Position numbers and translations under genes: made by a program. 64,000 bases of DNA, taken from assembly GCA_965644315.1 (NCBI GenBank), contig CBFFRQ010000015.1, forward strand, positions 1 through 64,000, read 5' to 3'. Positions 31,901-42,318 of the stretch are shown one piece after another. The notes below the pieces were generated by a model. That model did not search any database. It saw only the letters and a list, made by a program, of their open reading frames with translations, and was not told where the DNA came from. Within the stretch, counting starts at the first letter, position 1; every line of letters begins with the position of its first letter. The stretch is from Caecitellus pseudoparvulus (taxonomy: Eukaryota > Bigyra: Bicosoecida).

Positions 31901-33318
31901 TTCTGCAGCGCGAGCTGAACGACTTCTACAAGGCCCCGGAGTTTGAAGTGGAGTCTCGCGTGCCACACGTCATGAACACTGTCGTAGTCACCCTCCTGTA
32001 CTCGTCCGGCATCCCCTTGCTCTTGCCTGTCGCTGCGGTTTCGCTGCTGACGACCTACCTCGTGGACGTGTTCCTGCTCTCAACGTTTTACGCACAGCCG
32101 CCTCCCCTGAACGCCTCCATGGCACAGCTTGCATTCAACATCATGCCCTTTGCACTCATGGCGCACAGCGCCTTTGCCATTTGGTTCTACGGCGACGATG
32201 CAACTGTGGAATCCGACCCAGTCCTGCTCGGTGACGCGGGCGGCGTGGGGGTGCAGGACAGGTATCAGGCTGCTGTTGCCTCGGTTGAGCACTTGGACCC
32301 CATTGGTCTGGCGCCGAAAGTGCTGCGGCAGAACGTCTTTCCCATGTTCGTGCTGTTCTTGTCCCTGGCAGGTGGGCTGCTGCTCTTTGTCGTCGTGCGA
32401 GCCGTCGCGTCGGCTCTCCTGGCGCGCTTCGTGTTCATCCTCACCTGCGGCGCGTGCTGCACGGGCATTCGTGAGGTGAACGCGAAGTTGAACCCGCCCT
32501 TCACGCAGACATACGAGCACCGTCTGCCCTTGAACACCAAGTACACCCTGACGCCCGAACAGTCTGCGAAGGGCTTCTGCCTCATCAAGGACGTGCCACG
32601 CCACAAAACTGCCATCTCCCGTGTGCGCAAGTACAGCGCCAAGACCCCCATCAGCGAGCGCTGCTCAAAGGACCGGCTGCTGATGTTGACGTGGGAGGTG
32701 ATCAAGGCACGCACCGGGCTTGCATCCTATGCCATGACGGCCAACCCAAAGTATGCGCAGGCTGTGCTCGCACTGCAGGAAGGTGCCGTCAAGGCGGAAG
32801 CCAGCCAGGCACGGGCTGCTCTGCGGAGCTTGGCTGCCGTCATGGGTGGCGCACACCCCCAGCCGTTCCGCATGTCTGCCGGGCGGCGGGCCGCTTACTC
32901 CCTGCACTCGGACTCCACACAGCAAAGCAGCCCATCCAGAGGCAAGGGTGCCGCCAAGCGCCCCTCTCTCACGACCCTGGCCCTGGATGACTCCGACACG
33001 CCAGCCGACGCAGGCACAGCCCTGGACAGCAAGTTGTCTGCCGGCAGGAACCCCAGCGGTCTTGCCTCTGCCGGCGGCGCCGTCGTCAGCCCAGGGGACT
33101 TGCTCACCCCTGGCAGTGCCAGAGGCGCCATGGCCCTCGCCTTCCACATCGATGACTCTGTTGCGGCGCTGCATGACACGCTCTCGCAGCACAATCCGAG
33201 GGGAGGAGCGAGTGGAGGGGAGGCGGGCACTGGGCAGGCCAACGAGGTCGCCCATGCAGACGACGGGGACGAGACGTGGACAGCGCCAGAGGATCAACTT
33301 CACGACCTGCCCTTGTGA
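28996..33318 (+). CDS. OSCA/CSC1 (TMEM63)-like multi-pass membrane protein, copy 2
   Basis: Exons 28996-29241, 29316-29364, 29439-29535, 29605-29821 and 29893-33318 give 1344 residues; all phases match. The second exon is again 49 nt and its product aligns with copy 1 (KRCWQLSVEDLDDAGVG against GRPWRLRMEDFAAFGIG). Shared motifs include DYSVHVMGLPEDATEQQVRA, VRAHFDRLYNLRKPDW, GAFVVFNNEESWRRC, DVIWENLEVPGWERALRI, KLFLALFLNTGLIVLLV and VTLLYSSGIPLLLPVAAV. Copy 2 has two introns (29536-29604, 29822-29892) around TM1-TM2 where copy 1 has none, so introns were gained or lost after duplication. The C-terminus is a longer disordered Ser/Ala-rich tail. Function as for copy 1: probable membrane channel, inferred. 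The copies sit 262 bp apart in the same orientation. Confidence 0.78.
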   Translation: MSSTPSSAGHSTPMGAAQVRFAQCNAVCHAAITRRAPPQLIDERKEYGGGMHLHDWEKRAYIPPSVEKAQRAHRRSLFARGKVSTTQSPAPQPTARSSPSALHDARRNDAGNYQLRIWMMLASVRSARCGVLCQSQQRKPAACHPPHRHCPVLSPGAVPVGLFPCCQFSCHPDICAELRRVSAVAGGAQKHGRVAHELPRVAQKPIRRGGARWHWSVPPDSGQPGHCQCHAGHFRRPEWHGKCRGAGERGDWLRLVVLRGTGGQHHHPHRPRLFFGASSLRHQLVQGQPTRTARSRATQLFLAFMLWWLWRMHDIDRKLTDGDVNMSDYSVHVMGLPEDATEQQVRAHFDRLYNLRKPDWVYESSCAECFCNRKIMMRRQFKGPKLASTLFKEWVRARSRVPRRGGGCCGAEAALEDIRSDASAPVSWQDWATCPVLNAANTGQQEYLRSWVAEVTLVHPNGGLLRRYKALQKLRDRQMQARAAVKVYSNPKWIPGATGGLCCGAVEVHVDRSCAGGPLQLCYIRSGPREARLAATRQRLAAIESRLHKLDLKHARSINSSVIGAFVVFNNEESWRRCLYDYQVSQRWYFPVVAACRCHRTCQAPPLWFENKHPLIVHRAPAPTDVIWENLEVPGWERALRISLANLCMLLFLAASLVGIVLAQQQQEAFRGTLPSQEVCTVQAPTVAWGVNPAPLSEIFQVRGTAEQDAACSAQFGGDHIFLWWGGASAPPTPSAPFPAPPTVNITDADGSVLNTVTNTCSGPCLPADISNTSPCVVPKVLGAEPSASQTFPVRAVIGCYCLQRMRSLLMSEDTSWSDFRTAVEQEATCQELASSFVLAQVLIFVAAAGVVLINTSLKSVLWRATKQELHTSVAALKSAVASKLFLALFLNTGLIVLLVHARIPGAESLPLGVLRGAYSSFSPGWYSTAGAAVTLTMIINIAAPHALPLGKYCCVYPCKRRCCSKSAILQRELNDFYKAPEFEVESRVPHVMNTVVVTLLYSSGIPLLLPVAAVSLLTTYLVDVFLLSTFYAQPPPLNASMAQLAFNIMPFALMAHSAFAIWFYGDDATVESDPVLLGDAGGVGVQDRYQAAVASVEHLDPIGLAPKVLRQNVFPMFVLFLSLAGGLLLFVVVRAVASALLARFVFILTCGACCTGIREVNAKLNPPFTQTYEHRLPLNTKYTLTPEQSAKGFCLIKDVPRHKTAISRVRKYSAKTPISERCSKDRLLMLTWEVIKARTGLASYAMTANPKYAQAVLALQEGAVKAEASQARAALRSLAAVMGGAHPQPFRMSAGRRAAYSLHSDSTQQSSPSRGKGAAKRPSLTTLALDDSDTPADAGTALDSKLSAGRNPSGLASAGGAVVSPGDLLTPGSARGAMALAFHIDDSVAALHDTLSQHNPRGGASGGEAGTGQANEVAHADDGDETWTAPEDQLHDLPL

Positions 33319-33659
33319 TGCAGGCTGTGCAGCCGGGGAACGCTTGGCGTCAGCCTTCTCCACGCTGAGCAGTATAATGCATGTTTGTCGCGAAGCTGAA
33401 GGGGAGGGGGGCTCCCACGTGCTCCAGCCGCGCACAATGAGCACAACTGTTTGGCACGCCGGGCGCTATGGTACTGGTGAAGGTACTGATCCAGCGTGTC
33501 GCTTGGCTCAGGCTCCTCCAGGCAGCACCGCGCCAGTCCCTTCCCACGTGACTGCTGGCAGCACCTGCTCCCCACACCGGCACCGTGTGAACTCAGAGCT
33601 GTCCAGGAGGGCATTGGCAGGGTTGTTGTTGGATTCTCAAGACCTTCCTTTCCTTCACC
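33319..33659. other. Intergenic region before the Yju2 gene
   Basis: 341 bp with no convincing coding frame. It should contain the 3' UTR of the second OSCA-like gene and the promoter of the Yju2 gene. Nothing specific was seen. Confidence 0.5.
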
Positions 33660-34795
33660 ATGGCTGAGCGCAAGGTACGGCCTGTCAAGCTGCGAGTGTG
33701 TGCGAACCACGCCCCGCACACTTGCCCTGCTTCCCGTGCAGCCCATGAACAAGTACTATGCCCCAGGTACGAGGCTACGCCTCGCCCTTTATCGTAGGAT
33801 AGAAGTTCACTTGTTTCGTGCCGCTTGGCGCAGACTTTGACTTCAGCAAGGTGCCGAAGGGCACCGGGAAGAAGGATGGCACGTTTCACGTGCGTTACAT
33901 GCTGCCGTACAAGGTCCAGTGCCTGAACTGTGGCGAGATCATGGGCGCTGGGAAGAAGTTCAACAGCCGCATTGAGACAGTGACTGATCGTGACTATCTG
34001 GGAGTCCGCATCTTCCGCATCTACTTCAAGTGTGCTTGGTGCTCCCGAGAGTTCACGCTGGTCACGAACCCGGACACAGCCGACTACGACGTGGAGAAGG
34101 GCGTGAAGCGCATGTACAACTACTCCGCAGAACTCGCTGCAGAGGAGCGTAGAGCTGCTCGGGCGGCAGAGGAGGCTGAGGAAGAAGGCGGCACCTCTGT
34201 GGACGCCATGCGCGCTCTGGACGCTCGCACGGAGGAGGTGCGGGGGCAGGTGGAGACTATGGATGCCCTGGAGGAACTGCAGGCGGTGAAAGCCACCCAC
34301 GCCGCCCTGCGCCCCGATGAAGTCATCGCAAATATTATCGCTGCAGCAGCCGCGCAGGACGCGTCAGTTGCCGAAGACGACGACGCGGCAGCCGAGGAGG
34401 AGTTCCGGCAGGCCCAGAAACGCCGCGCGGTGCAGGGGCAGCAGGGGTCAGTGCAGCGCCTCGTGGTGTTCTCTGACGCTACATCGGAGGTTGCAGCAGC
34501 CACACCGGCCAGTGCAGCATCTGCTGCGACTGCTGCGCCCAAGCCCGAGCCACAGAAGGCTCCGAACGCCACAGGTGCTCCAATCCTCGCCGCACGCAAG
34601 CCTCGCTTTGTGGTGCGACGGAAAGGCGCCCAGGCCCAGCCTGCAGTATCTGCGGGGGGTGCGAAACGCTCCAGAGCCGAAACCCCAGCACCACCGCCGG
34701 AACCAGCAGCAAAGCCTGCGCCCAGCCCTGCGCCTGCCCTTGGCGGCCTGGTGGCGTACTCCTCCTCCGATTCGGACGGAGGGGGTGATGCGTAG
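33660..34795 (+). CDS. YJU2: Yju2/CCDC94 (CWC16) pre-mRNA splicing factor
   Basis: Three exons: 33660-33674 (MAERK), 33742-33766 (PMNKYYAP) and 33834-34795, giving 333 residues. The tiny first exons are supported by splice motifs (GTACGG, GTGCAG, GTACGA, GGCGCAG) and by the joined N-terminus MAERKPMNKYYAPDFDFSKV, which follows the family start (M-ERK--NKYYPPDFDPSK). Two CxxC pairs (CLNCGE, CAWC) form the family's zinc site, with KKFNSRIETV, YLGVRIFRIYFKC and NPDTADYDVEKGVKR all conserved. A coiled acidic region and a low-complexity C-terminus follow. Yju2 joins the spliceosome as a step-I factor, acting after Prp2 to promote branching. The assignment is secure. Confidence 0.95.
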
Positions 34796-34882
34796 TGGCC
34801 TGTCTTCGCCCACCCCCAGGTGGGCCCACCTGCAGTGCCCGTGATATCTGGTGTGCTGACTGCATGCATTCGCCTTGGCAGC

Positions 34883-37800
34883 TCAGTCTGTGTACAAGGC
34901 CTCGATCTCGGCCAGCAACTGGTCGCGCTCTGCAGCCTCGGCCGCATCCTGTGTGCTGGCCCGTGGCCGAGGCGGTGTGGCCGCTCGTGGCATGGATGCC
35001 GAGGGAGTGCTCTCCGCCACAACCGCCTGCGTAGCCTGCTGCACCATCTCAGCCTGTGCCAGGGCGGCAGCAGACGCCTCCACTGCCGCCTGTGCCCGCC
35101 GCATATCCTCCTGGCGACGCAGCAGCTCGGCGTCGATGGCTGCCAGCAAGCCCGAGTTGCGGCTGGTGCGGCGGGGCTTGGGTGCGCTGCGCCGGTTCTG
35201 CGCCGCAGAAAAGTCGGCTGTCGTGGCGAACTCGGGAACCTGCGGTCCCTGCATGTACACCGCCTCAGCAAGGGGGTCCCCGCGCACCTCCTTGCCTCGC
35301 AGCGGCAGCTGCGTTGGCACATGGGAAGCTGACATGGCACTGTCGCTGTCTTGTTCTGCCTCCAGGCGGTCGGCGCGGCGCTGGGCTGCCTCGCGCATGT
35401 GCTTGATCTCGGTGGCACTCATCTCACTCAAGCCGCGCAGGTGCGAGCTGAGGGGGCGGGCGGTACCCCTCCCCGCGGTGCCGCCCTGCCACAGCGCCGG
35501 TGAGCCCAGCAGCTGAGCACGCTCGTCCTGAGCCACTGCCCCGCGCACGCCATGGCGCAAGAGGAGGGCATTGAAACTGTCAGCCGTGTCAGGCACCAAT
35601 TCATCAGAGTACCCCCCACGCGCAATACGCCACTCGTCTCCCCCCGCGCGGGCTTGGGTGGCCTTGGCTTGGCTGCGCTTGCGCCCTCGGCTCCGGGGCT
35701 GGGGTTGGTCACGTGCCGGGGGTGTCCCGCTCAGGTAATGCCCTTCCAGCACCTGTCCGTGGCGTGGAGCACCAGTGCCCCACGGGGAGGACGGCTGGGC
35801 CACCCGTCGGGGAGAAGGGGCGTGTGGCGAGGCAGCCCCCTTCACCCTGCGCAGCCGCCGGGCGGCACTCCTGCTGCCGGGTGAAGACGATCCTGGTGAC
35901 CGGTGCACGATGCCCTGGCGCGAGGAGCGGCCCATGTGGTGCACTGCCGCGAGGGTGTCAGCATCTGCCCGGAGAGTCAGGCTGCGCGACAGGCCCAGGG
36001 ACTCCAGTGCGCTGGAGGCGTCGGGCCGAGAGCGGGTCAGGGGCAAGTGCCCCGTCACGGCGTCCTCACGGGTGCCCTTGCGGCGGCCAAGGGGGCTGTG
36101 CTGCTCGCTTGCCTCGGGGCCGTCCGCCAAGCCTGCTGCCTGGCGCATGGATGGGCCCAGGAACCGGGCAGTGGACTCCTCGAAACCAAGGATGTCCCCA
36201 GCCATCGCCTCCAGCTCCACGCGGGCTCGCTGTGTGGCGGAGGCCATGGGAGTCGGCAAGCGCCCCCGCCCCCCACGCGTCGTCGCAGGAGATGCAGCGG
36301 GGGAACCTGGGCTGCGCTGCAACGCCGCTTGCAGCTCTCGAGGGGAGATGCCCGCATCCAGAGCAGCTGCTTCAAAGCGACGCTGAGAAAGCACAGCAGG
36401 GGAGGGCACGGCAAACTTGCCGTGCTGCATCTCAGCCACCTTTGCTTCGATTTCAGAGTCAGTCTCCCGCAGCGGGAAGCGAGGCTGCTGCGCCGTCACG
36501 GGCGGGGAAGAGAAAGACGACTGTGCAGGCGGCTGCACGGCACTGAGAGGCGCCGGCGGCTGTGCGCGAGGTGCGTGCTCAGCTGGGGAAGACGAAATGT
36601 CGGGAGCCACGGGCGACACGGCGAACGCGTGGGTCTTGGCGAGACCACGCGCTGCAGTTGGGCTGCCCAGCCCGCCAGACTCCGACGCCATGGCTCGTGC
36701 AGCTGCGATTTCCGCGTCGTCCATGGGCAGCATGCCCTCCTCTGCCTCTCCGGCATGACGGCGGGCAGAGGCGCCACGAGTAGGTGCGGGCCCAAGGGAT
36801 GCCTCCTCCGCCTCGATCGCCAGCTGTGAGTCCAGGGCGTCAGGGCCGCCGTCCAGCCCCTCCACGACACCTGCCTCCCGCGCCACACGCCCCACCATCG
36901 CAGACAGCTCCTCCTGCACAGCCTGAGTGTGGGCCGCCTGCTGGCTGTGCAGCGCCCGAGCCAGCGCGGACTCGGCAGCTGCGACGCGCTCGTGAAGCTT
37001 TGCGACGTCCTGCCGCTGGCTCTCCAAGGCAGTCTCAGCCACATTCGCGCGCCGCGTCGCAGCTGCGTGTGCTGCCACCATCTCAGACAGCTTCTGCACA
37101 GCCTCCGTATGTGCAGCGTACGCTGCTTCCAGCCGCCCACCCAGATGCTCCCGCGTCGCCACCAGAGCTTTCTGGCTTGACTCCGCCTCGTCACGTGCCT
37201 GCTGCATGGCTGCATGCACCGCCTGTGCGTGAGCCTTGGCCTCCTCCAGCAACTTGCTCTGTGTCGCCTTCGCCTGCTGCAGCAGCTTGTCCGTGGAATC
37301 CTCCATGGCCAGGGCTGCCGCCGACCGAGCAGCTTCTGCCTTGACTAGGGCGGCACGCATCTTGCTCTCGTGCTGCGCAGCCTGGGCCGTCAGGCGGTCT
37401 TGGGCCGCCTTGCTTTGCACCAGCAAGGACGTCTCCTGCTCCGCTGCAGCCCGGCGCATGTTGGCGACCTCAGCCGCCGCCGCGGCAGAAGCAGCCACAG
37501 CGGCCCGTTCGTGTTGCTGAGCTTCTTTCTCCAGGTGGGCTTGCAGTGCCTTGGCGCGGTTGACAATGGCGCCTTGCGCTGTGGCCACAGCACCCGCCGT
37601 CCCTTGATGTGCACTGCGTGCGTCTGACAGGGCCCGTGCTGCTGCGGCCTTGTGCTTTGCGGCGTCTTGCACGTGACGTCGCACCCTTGCCTCTGCTTCG
37701 GCCATTGCCGCTTCCAGTCTCGCGTCCACCTCTTCTGTCTCACGCTGCAGGGCGTCCAGAGCAGCTTGTGTCTTGGCCACCTGCTCGCGCTGGGCAGCAA

Positions 37801-40800
37801 CCTGAGATGCTCGCTGTTCACGAGACGTGACAACTGCGTCTGTGGCAGCTTGCGTGCTATCAGCCAGAGCTGCCATAGCTGCGGCATTCTGAGTCGACGC
37901 TTGCTCCATCCTCGACAGCTCCTCCAGCGCGGCAGCAGTGCTGGCAGGGGCCCCGGTGCTCGTCGGGGCGGCCCCCTGCTCCACGACAACCTTGCTGCCA
38001 TCTGGGCCATCCTGCACCTTGCCAAACCCACGACTTTGCTTCGTCACTGCTCGGCTCTTCTGGCCACCTGTTGCCACTGCCTTGGGCACAGCACTTGGAG
38101 CAGCTTCCGGGCGACCAAAGTCTTGTCCACGTGAAGGGCGGGGTGGAGCCGGACCCCGTGGACCAGGCACAGCGGCACCTCGTGGCGCCGGACCCCGTGG
38201 ACCAGGCGCAGCCGCACCTCGTGGCGCCGGACCCCGTGGACCAGGCGCAGCCGCACCTCGTGGCGCCGGACCCCGTGGACCAGGCGCAGCCGCACCTCGT
38301 GGCGCCGGACCCCGTGGACCAGGCACAGCGGCACCTCGTGGCGCCGGACCCCGTGGACCAGGCGCAGCCGCATCTCGTGGCGCCGGACCCCGTGGACCAG
38401 GCGCAGCCGCACCTCGTGGCGCCGGACCCCGTGGACCAGGCACAGCGGCACCTCGTGGCGCCGGACCCCGTGGACCAGGCGCAGCCGCATCTCGTGGCGC
38501 CGGACCCCGTGGACCAGGCACAGCGGCACCTCGTGGCGCCGGACCCCGTGGACCTGAAGGCACCACTCCAGCGTTAACTCCCGCGGCTGGAGCCTGAGGT
38601 GGGGTGGCAGGCGTGGACATGAACTGGAGAGACTTTGGCCCTGTGAACGGAGCACTTGCGCTGCCACGAAGCAACTGTTCGTTCTCCTCCTTGCTTGGAG
38701 TCTTGGACAGGTTCTTGGGAGCTTGGCCAGTCGGCTTAGCGGTGGCTGTGCGCGGTCCACGGTGGCCGCTGGGTTTGCCTTGTGGAGACGGTGATACCGC
38801 ACCCAGGCCGGTGGGGTGTGCAGAACCATGGGCGCTGCCGAGAGGCTTCGTCTTGCCTCCGTGGGGCGGTCCCGTTGGGTCGTCGGGGGGGGGTGCAAGG
38901 GCGGCTTTCTTCGGAGTGGATGGCAGGACATCGGGCGGTGATGCTTCGGTAGAAGCCTGCTTGGCGTCCTTGGGAGTCGGCTGTGACTGTGGGGAATCGG
39001 GCGTGGCCGCCTTCGCGTCACCTGACTCTTTCGGTGCAGGAGCAGGAGCCTTGTCTGCGGCCTTGCCAGCTGTGCCCGCCTTCTTCCCCCACCTGCCCTT
39101 CACGCTGCCAGCCTTCTTTACCCCCCCAGTTGTCTTTGGGGACCCCTTGCTGGAGGACTGCCCGCCCCACTTCTTGCCAACAGTCGCCTTACCGGACGCT
39201 GCCTTAGGCCCACCCTCCTTCGACTCGTCCTTCGGCACAGGCTTAGCCTTGCTTGGCTCGGCCTTCTCGCCACTCTTCTGCGAGCCGAGCTTACTGGGCG
39301 AGGGGGCGAGCTTCCCAGAAGCCTTGTCAGCCTTGAGCTGGGCGAGCTTCTTCTCCGTGTCTGGCGAAACAGCCCCACCTCCGACTTTACCAATGTGCGC
39401 CACACCTCCTGGCCCAGCACGCAGCGTACCTCCACCGGCACCCTTCGTGCCTGTCACCGCTCCACTCCCAGCGCCCGCCCCATCTGCATCTCGACGGCCG
39501 GCGCGGGGTCCCGCGGGGGACTTGGAGCCCTGCTCCATGCGTGCCAGCACCTGGGCTCGGATGGCATCCACTCCTGCCAATGAGTCTTGCAGGTTTTGGT
39601 AGTGAGCATCCACATCCCCTTGCTTGGGAGCGCCCCGATGCCTGAGAGGAAGCGCACGGCTCCCTGGAGCAGGGCTTGGAATGGGGGTCGGCTTGGTGCC
39701 TGCTTCGCCGCCCTCTGCTTCGCCATCTGTGCCTTGCAGCTTGCTGGGCGAAGCGACATCCCCCGCAGCGGGGGGCATGGCTGCAAGCTGCACTGGTGGC
39801 TCGCTGGAGAATCGATCCGGCTCAGACTTTGGAGGCAGCTTGCGCCCACGTTTGTGCATCTCGATCACGTCGTGCTTGGAAGGGCTGCTTGGGGCGTTGG
39901 ACTGGAACGGGACCTTCACAGGCTCGCTCGGCGTGGGCGCCGGCACAGCCACAGGAGGGGCACTTTCGTCGCTTTCTGCAGGGGACGGCTTCGGGGGTTC
40001 ACTTTCCTTCCCATGCGCTGCTGCAGTGGGTGCAGTTGGGCTGGTCGCTACAGACTCTGGCGCGGAACCCTCTGTTTCCACCTTGCCGTCGACTGGGGCA
40101 GGTGCCTCACTCGACTTGTCAGAATCAGGCTTCTCCCCTGAAGCCTTCGGGGGCGTATCACTCGACGCATCGCTGGCCTTGGCAGCAGGCTTTGGTGGTG
40201 AACCCTTTGAGTCTCTAGGAGCCGCTTCTGTCGATGTAGGCTCCTTCGCTTTGGCAGGACCCTCATCCGTCTTGGGAGAAGCACCGGCCTTGCTACCAAC
40301 CGAAGGTGGACCCTTCCCGCCTGGTGGTGGCGGACCCTTCCCACCTGGTGGCGTGGGGCTGCCACGAGGTGGTGGCGGACCCTTCCCGCCTGGTGGTGGC
40401 GGGTCCTTCCCACCTGGTGGTGGCGGACCCTTCCCACCTGGTGGCGTGGGGCTGCCACGAGGTGGTGGCGGACCCTTCCCGCCTGGCGGTGGCGGGTCCT
40501 TCCCACCTGGTGGTGGCGGTCCCTTCCCGCCTGGTGGCGTGGGGCTGCCACGAGGTGGTGGCGGACCCTTCCCGCCTGGCGGTGGCGGACCCTTTCCGCC
40601 TGGTGGTGGCGGGCCCTTTCCGCCTGGTGGCGTGGGGCTGCCACGAGGTGGTGGCGGACCCTTCCCGCCTGGTGGTGGCGGACCCTTCCCGCCTGGTGGT
40701 GGCGGGCCCTTCCCGCCTGGTGGCGTCGGGCTGCCACGAGGTGGTGGCGGACCCTTCCCGCCTGGTGGTGGCGGGCCCTTCCCGCCTGGTGGTGGCGGGC

Positions 40801-41946
40801 CCTTCCCGCCTGGTGGTGGCGGGCCCTTCCCGCCTGGTGGTGGCGGGCCCTTCCCGCCTGGTGGTGGCGGGCCCTTCCCGCCTGGTGGTGGCGGGCCCTT
40901 CCCGCCTGGTGGTGGCGGGCCCTTCCCGCCTGGTGGTGGCGGGCCCTTCCCGCCTGGTGGTGGCGGGCCCTTCCCGCCTGGTGGTGGCGGGCCCTTCCCG
41001 CCTGGTGGCGTGGGGCTGCCACGAGGTGGTGGCGGACCCTTCCCACCTGGCGGTGGCGGACCCTTCCCGCCTGGTGGTGGCGGGCCCTTCCCGCCTGGTG
41101 GTGTGGGGCTGCCACGAGGTGGTGGCGGACCCTTCCCGCCTGGCGGTGGCGGGCCAGGTGCTGGTTTGGGGGGATTCGGTGCGCCAGGTGGACCTGGTGC
41201 TGATTGGGATGCAGAAGGAGGAGCAGGTGGCTTGGCTGAGTCCGAGCCTGCAGCTGGGGAGGGGGGGGCTCCTCCAGGTGATGGGGGACCAGGTTTCTTC
41301 CCAGAAACGGCAACAGATCGCCGCCCACCTGGAGGTCCGGGAGGAGGAGTTCCATTGGGAGGCGGTAAAGGTGACCCCTTTGGAGAGGGTGGTGGTGGGC
41401 CACGAGGGGAAGGGGGAGCCTTGGGCCCTGAAGGACTACCCGGCGCAGGAGGTGGTGGGGTTGCACCCTTTGGCGCCGGGGGGGCACCACCACGGGGAGG
41501 AGGGGGGGTGCCGCCCTTCGGCGCAGGTGGTGGACCACCACCAGGAGGGGGGGGTGTGCTACCACGTGGTGGCGGAGGGGCACCCCCTTTTGGTGGAGGA
41601 GCACCGCCTTTAGGCGGGGGTGGTCCGGCACCACGAGGTGGTGGTGGCGCTCCGCCACTTGGCGGTGGTGGCGCTCCACCACGAGGCGGTGGTGGCGCTC
41701 CACCACGAGGCGGTGGTGGCGCTCCACCACGAGGCGGTGGTGGCGCTCCGCCCCCTGCAAATAGAAAAGGACAGGGTGGGGATGAGTGGAATGTGGGAAG
41801 CCTCCATCAGCTTGTAAGGCGAGATTGCGTGCTTGGGCGCTGGTCGCGGCGACCAAAGCTTGCCAAGCTCGTCGGAGAGCAGCCAGAGCAAACCCAGGGA
41901 CACAAGTCAAAGAGCATCACTCACGAGGAGGGGGTGGTGCAGCCAT
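34883..41946 (-). CDS. Giant proline-rich, repeat-containing coiled-coil protein, copy 1
   Basis: Minus-strand exon 1 is 41946-41925 (ATG GCT GCA CCA CCC CCT CCT C), donor GTGAGT, acceptor CTATTTGCAG. Exon 2 is 41754-34883. Total 2297 residues. The N-terminus is polyproline like a formin FH1 region (APPPPRGG repeats, then about 30 PPPPGGKG units). A Ser/Lys/Pro-rich region follows, with a conserved patch (DSLAGVDAIRAQVLARMEQ; AHIGKVGGGAVSPDTEKKLA), then tandem GPRGPAPRGAAAP repeats, a long Ala-rich coiled coil (about residues 1350-1750) and a disordered tail ending LLAEIEALYTD. No FH2, WH2 or other named domain was found, so it is not called a formin. Both patches recur in the gene at 58473-63358, its paralogue. 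It may be an actin/profilin-linked scaffold, but that is speculation. Confidence 0.75.
38143..38565 (-). repeat. 39-nt in-frame tandem repeat (GPRGPAPRGAAAP)
   Basis: About ten to eleven head-to-tail copies of a 39-nt unit (plus strand begins GGACCCCGTGGACCAGGC). They encode the 13-residue unit GPRGPAPRG/D-AAA/V-P within the minus-strand coiled-coil gene. Copies differ mainly at two positions (GAAV, GAAA, DAAA) in an interspersed pattern, as expected from unequal crossover or slippage. Confidence 0.9.
40312..41160 (-). repeat. 24-nt in-frame tandem repeat (PPPPGGKG)
   Basis: A minisatellite-like array of about 30 units of 24 nt (plus strand GGTGGTGGCGGGCCCTTCCC plus GCCT), interrupted several times by a variant encoding PPRGSPTPPGGKG. 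The central part, 40745-40990, is an almost perfect uninterrupted run of about ten units. It encodes PPPPGGKG on the minus strand. The opposite strand is also open through the array, which is a by-product of the repeat. Confidence 0.9.
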
Positions 41947-42318
41947 GGAATTGCTAATCTGTCTGCAGAGCTGTGAACTGCGGTATAGCTTGCTCCCAGG
42001 CTGCAGTGCAACTGCCTTGCCAGCTGCAGCGAAAACACCCCAGCAACGTGCCGAGCAAGAACTGGGAGAGGCAGACACGCCTGCAGAGCAAAACCTCGCC
42101 TCAGTGCAATCCTACAACTCTTTATTGTGCCGTCATGTGCAAACTGCTCATGATGGTGAATGGGACTGACAGCCTGCTCGTACATGGTTGACATGCAAGC
42201 GAAAGCGCGTGGCCTGAGCGCGCAAGCAAGAAAAGCAAGCAGCACTCATGCAAAACTAGCAAAACAAGGCCACACAATGCATTAACACCATTGCCGTTTG
42301 AATTAACGATCGAAACTT
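41947..42318 (-). other. Intergenic spacer with 3' end of the giant gene
   Basis: 372 bp between the stop of the minus-strand giant gene (42319) and the start of the proline-rich gene (41946). It contains the polyadenylation signal at 42121-42126 and presumably the promoter of the downstream gene. No inverted copy of this spacer was seen beyond 58276. Confidence 0.55.
42121..42126 (-). terminator. AATAAA polyadenylation signal
   Basis: TTTATT on the plus strand reads AATAAA on the minus strand, about 190 nt after the stop codon of the minus-strand giant gene. It is a canonical eukaryotic polyadenylation hexamer in a plausible place. Confidence 0.55.

Noticed and set aside
40048-41910. Minus-strand 620-residue frame of RHHQAGRA-type repeats
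   Set aside because: It is a shifted frame of the same minisatellite; the chosen frame alone joins the first exon in phase and reads through to 34883.
34883-41946. Calling the proline-rich genes formins
   Set aside because: Only the polyproline FH1-like region is present; no FH2 motif was found in either paralogue.
39624-41957. 777-residue open frame on the plus strand with GGGPFPPGG repeats
   Set aside because: It is the antisense of the PPPPGGKG array. The minus-strand frame continues into a coherent coiled-coil protein with splice support and a paralogue, while the plus frame ends in unrelated sequence.
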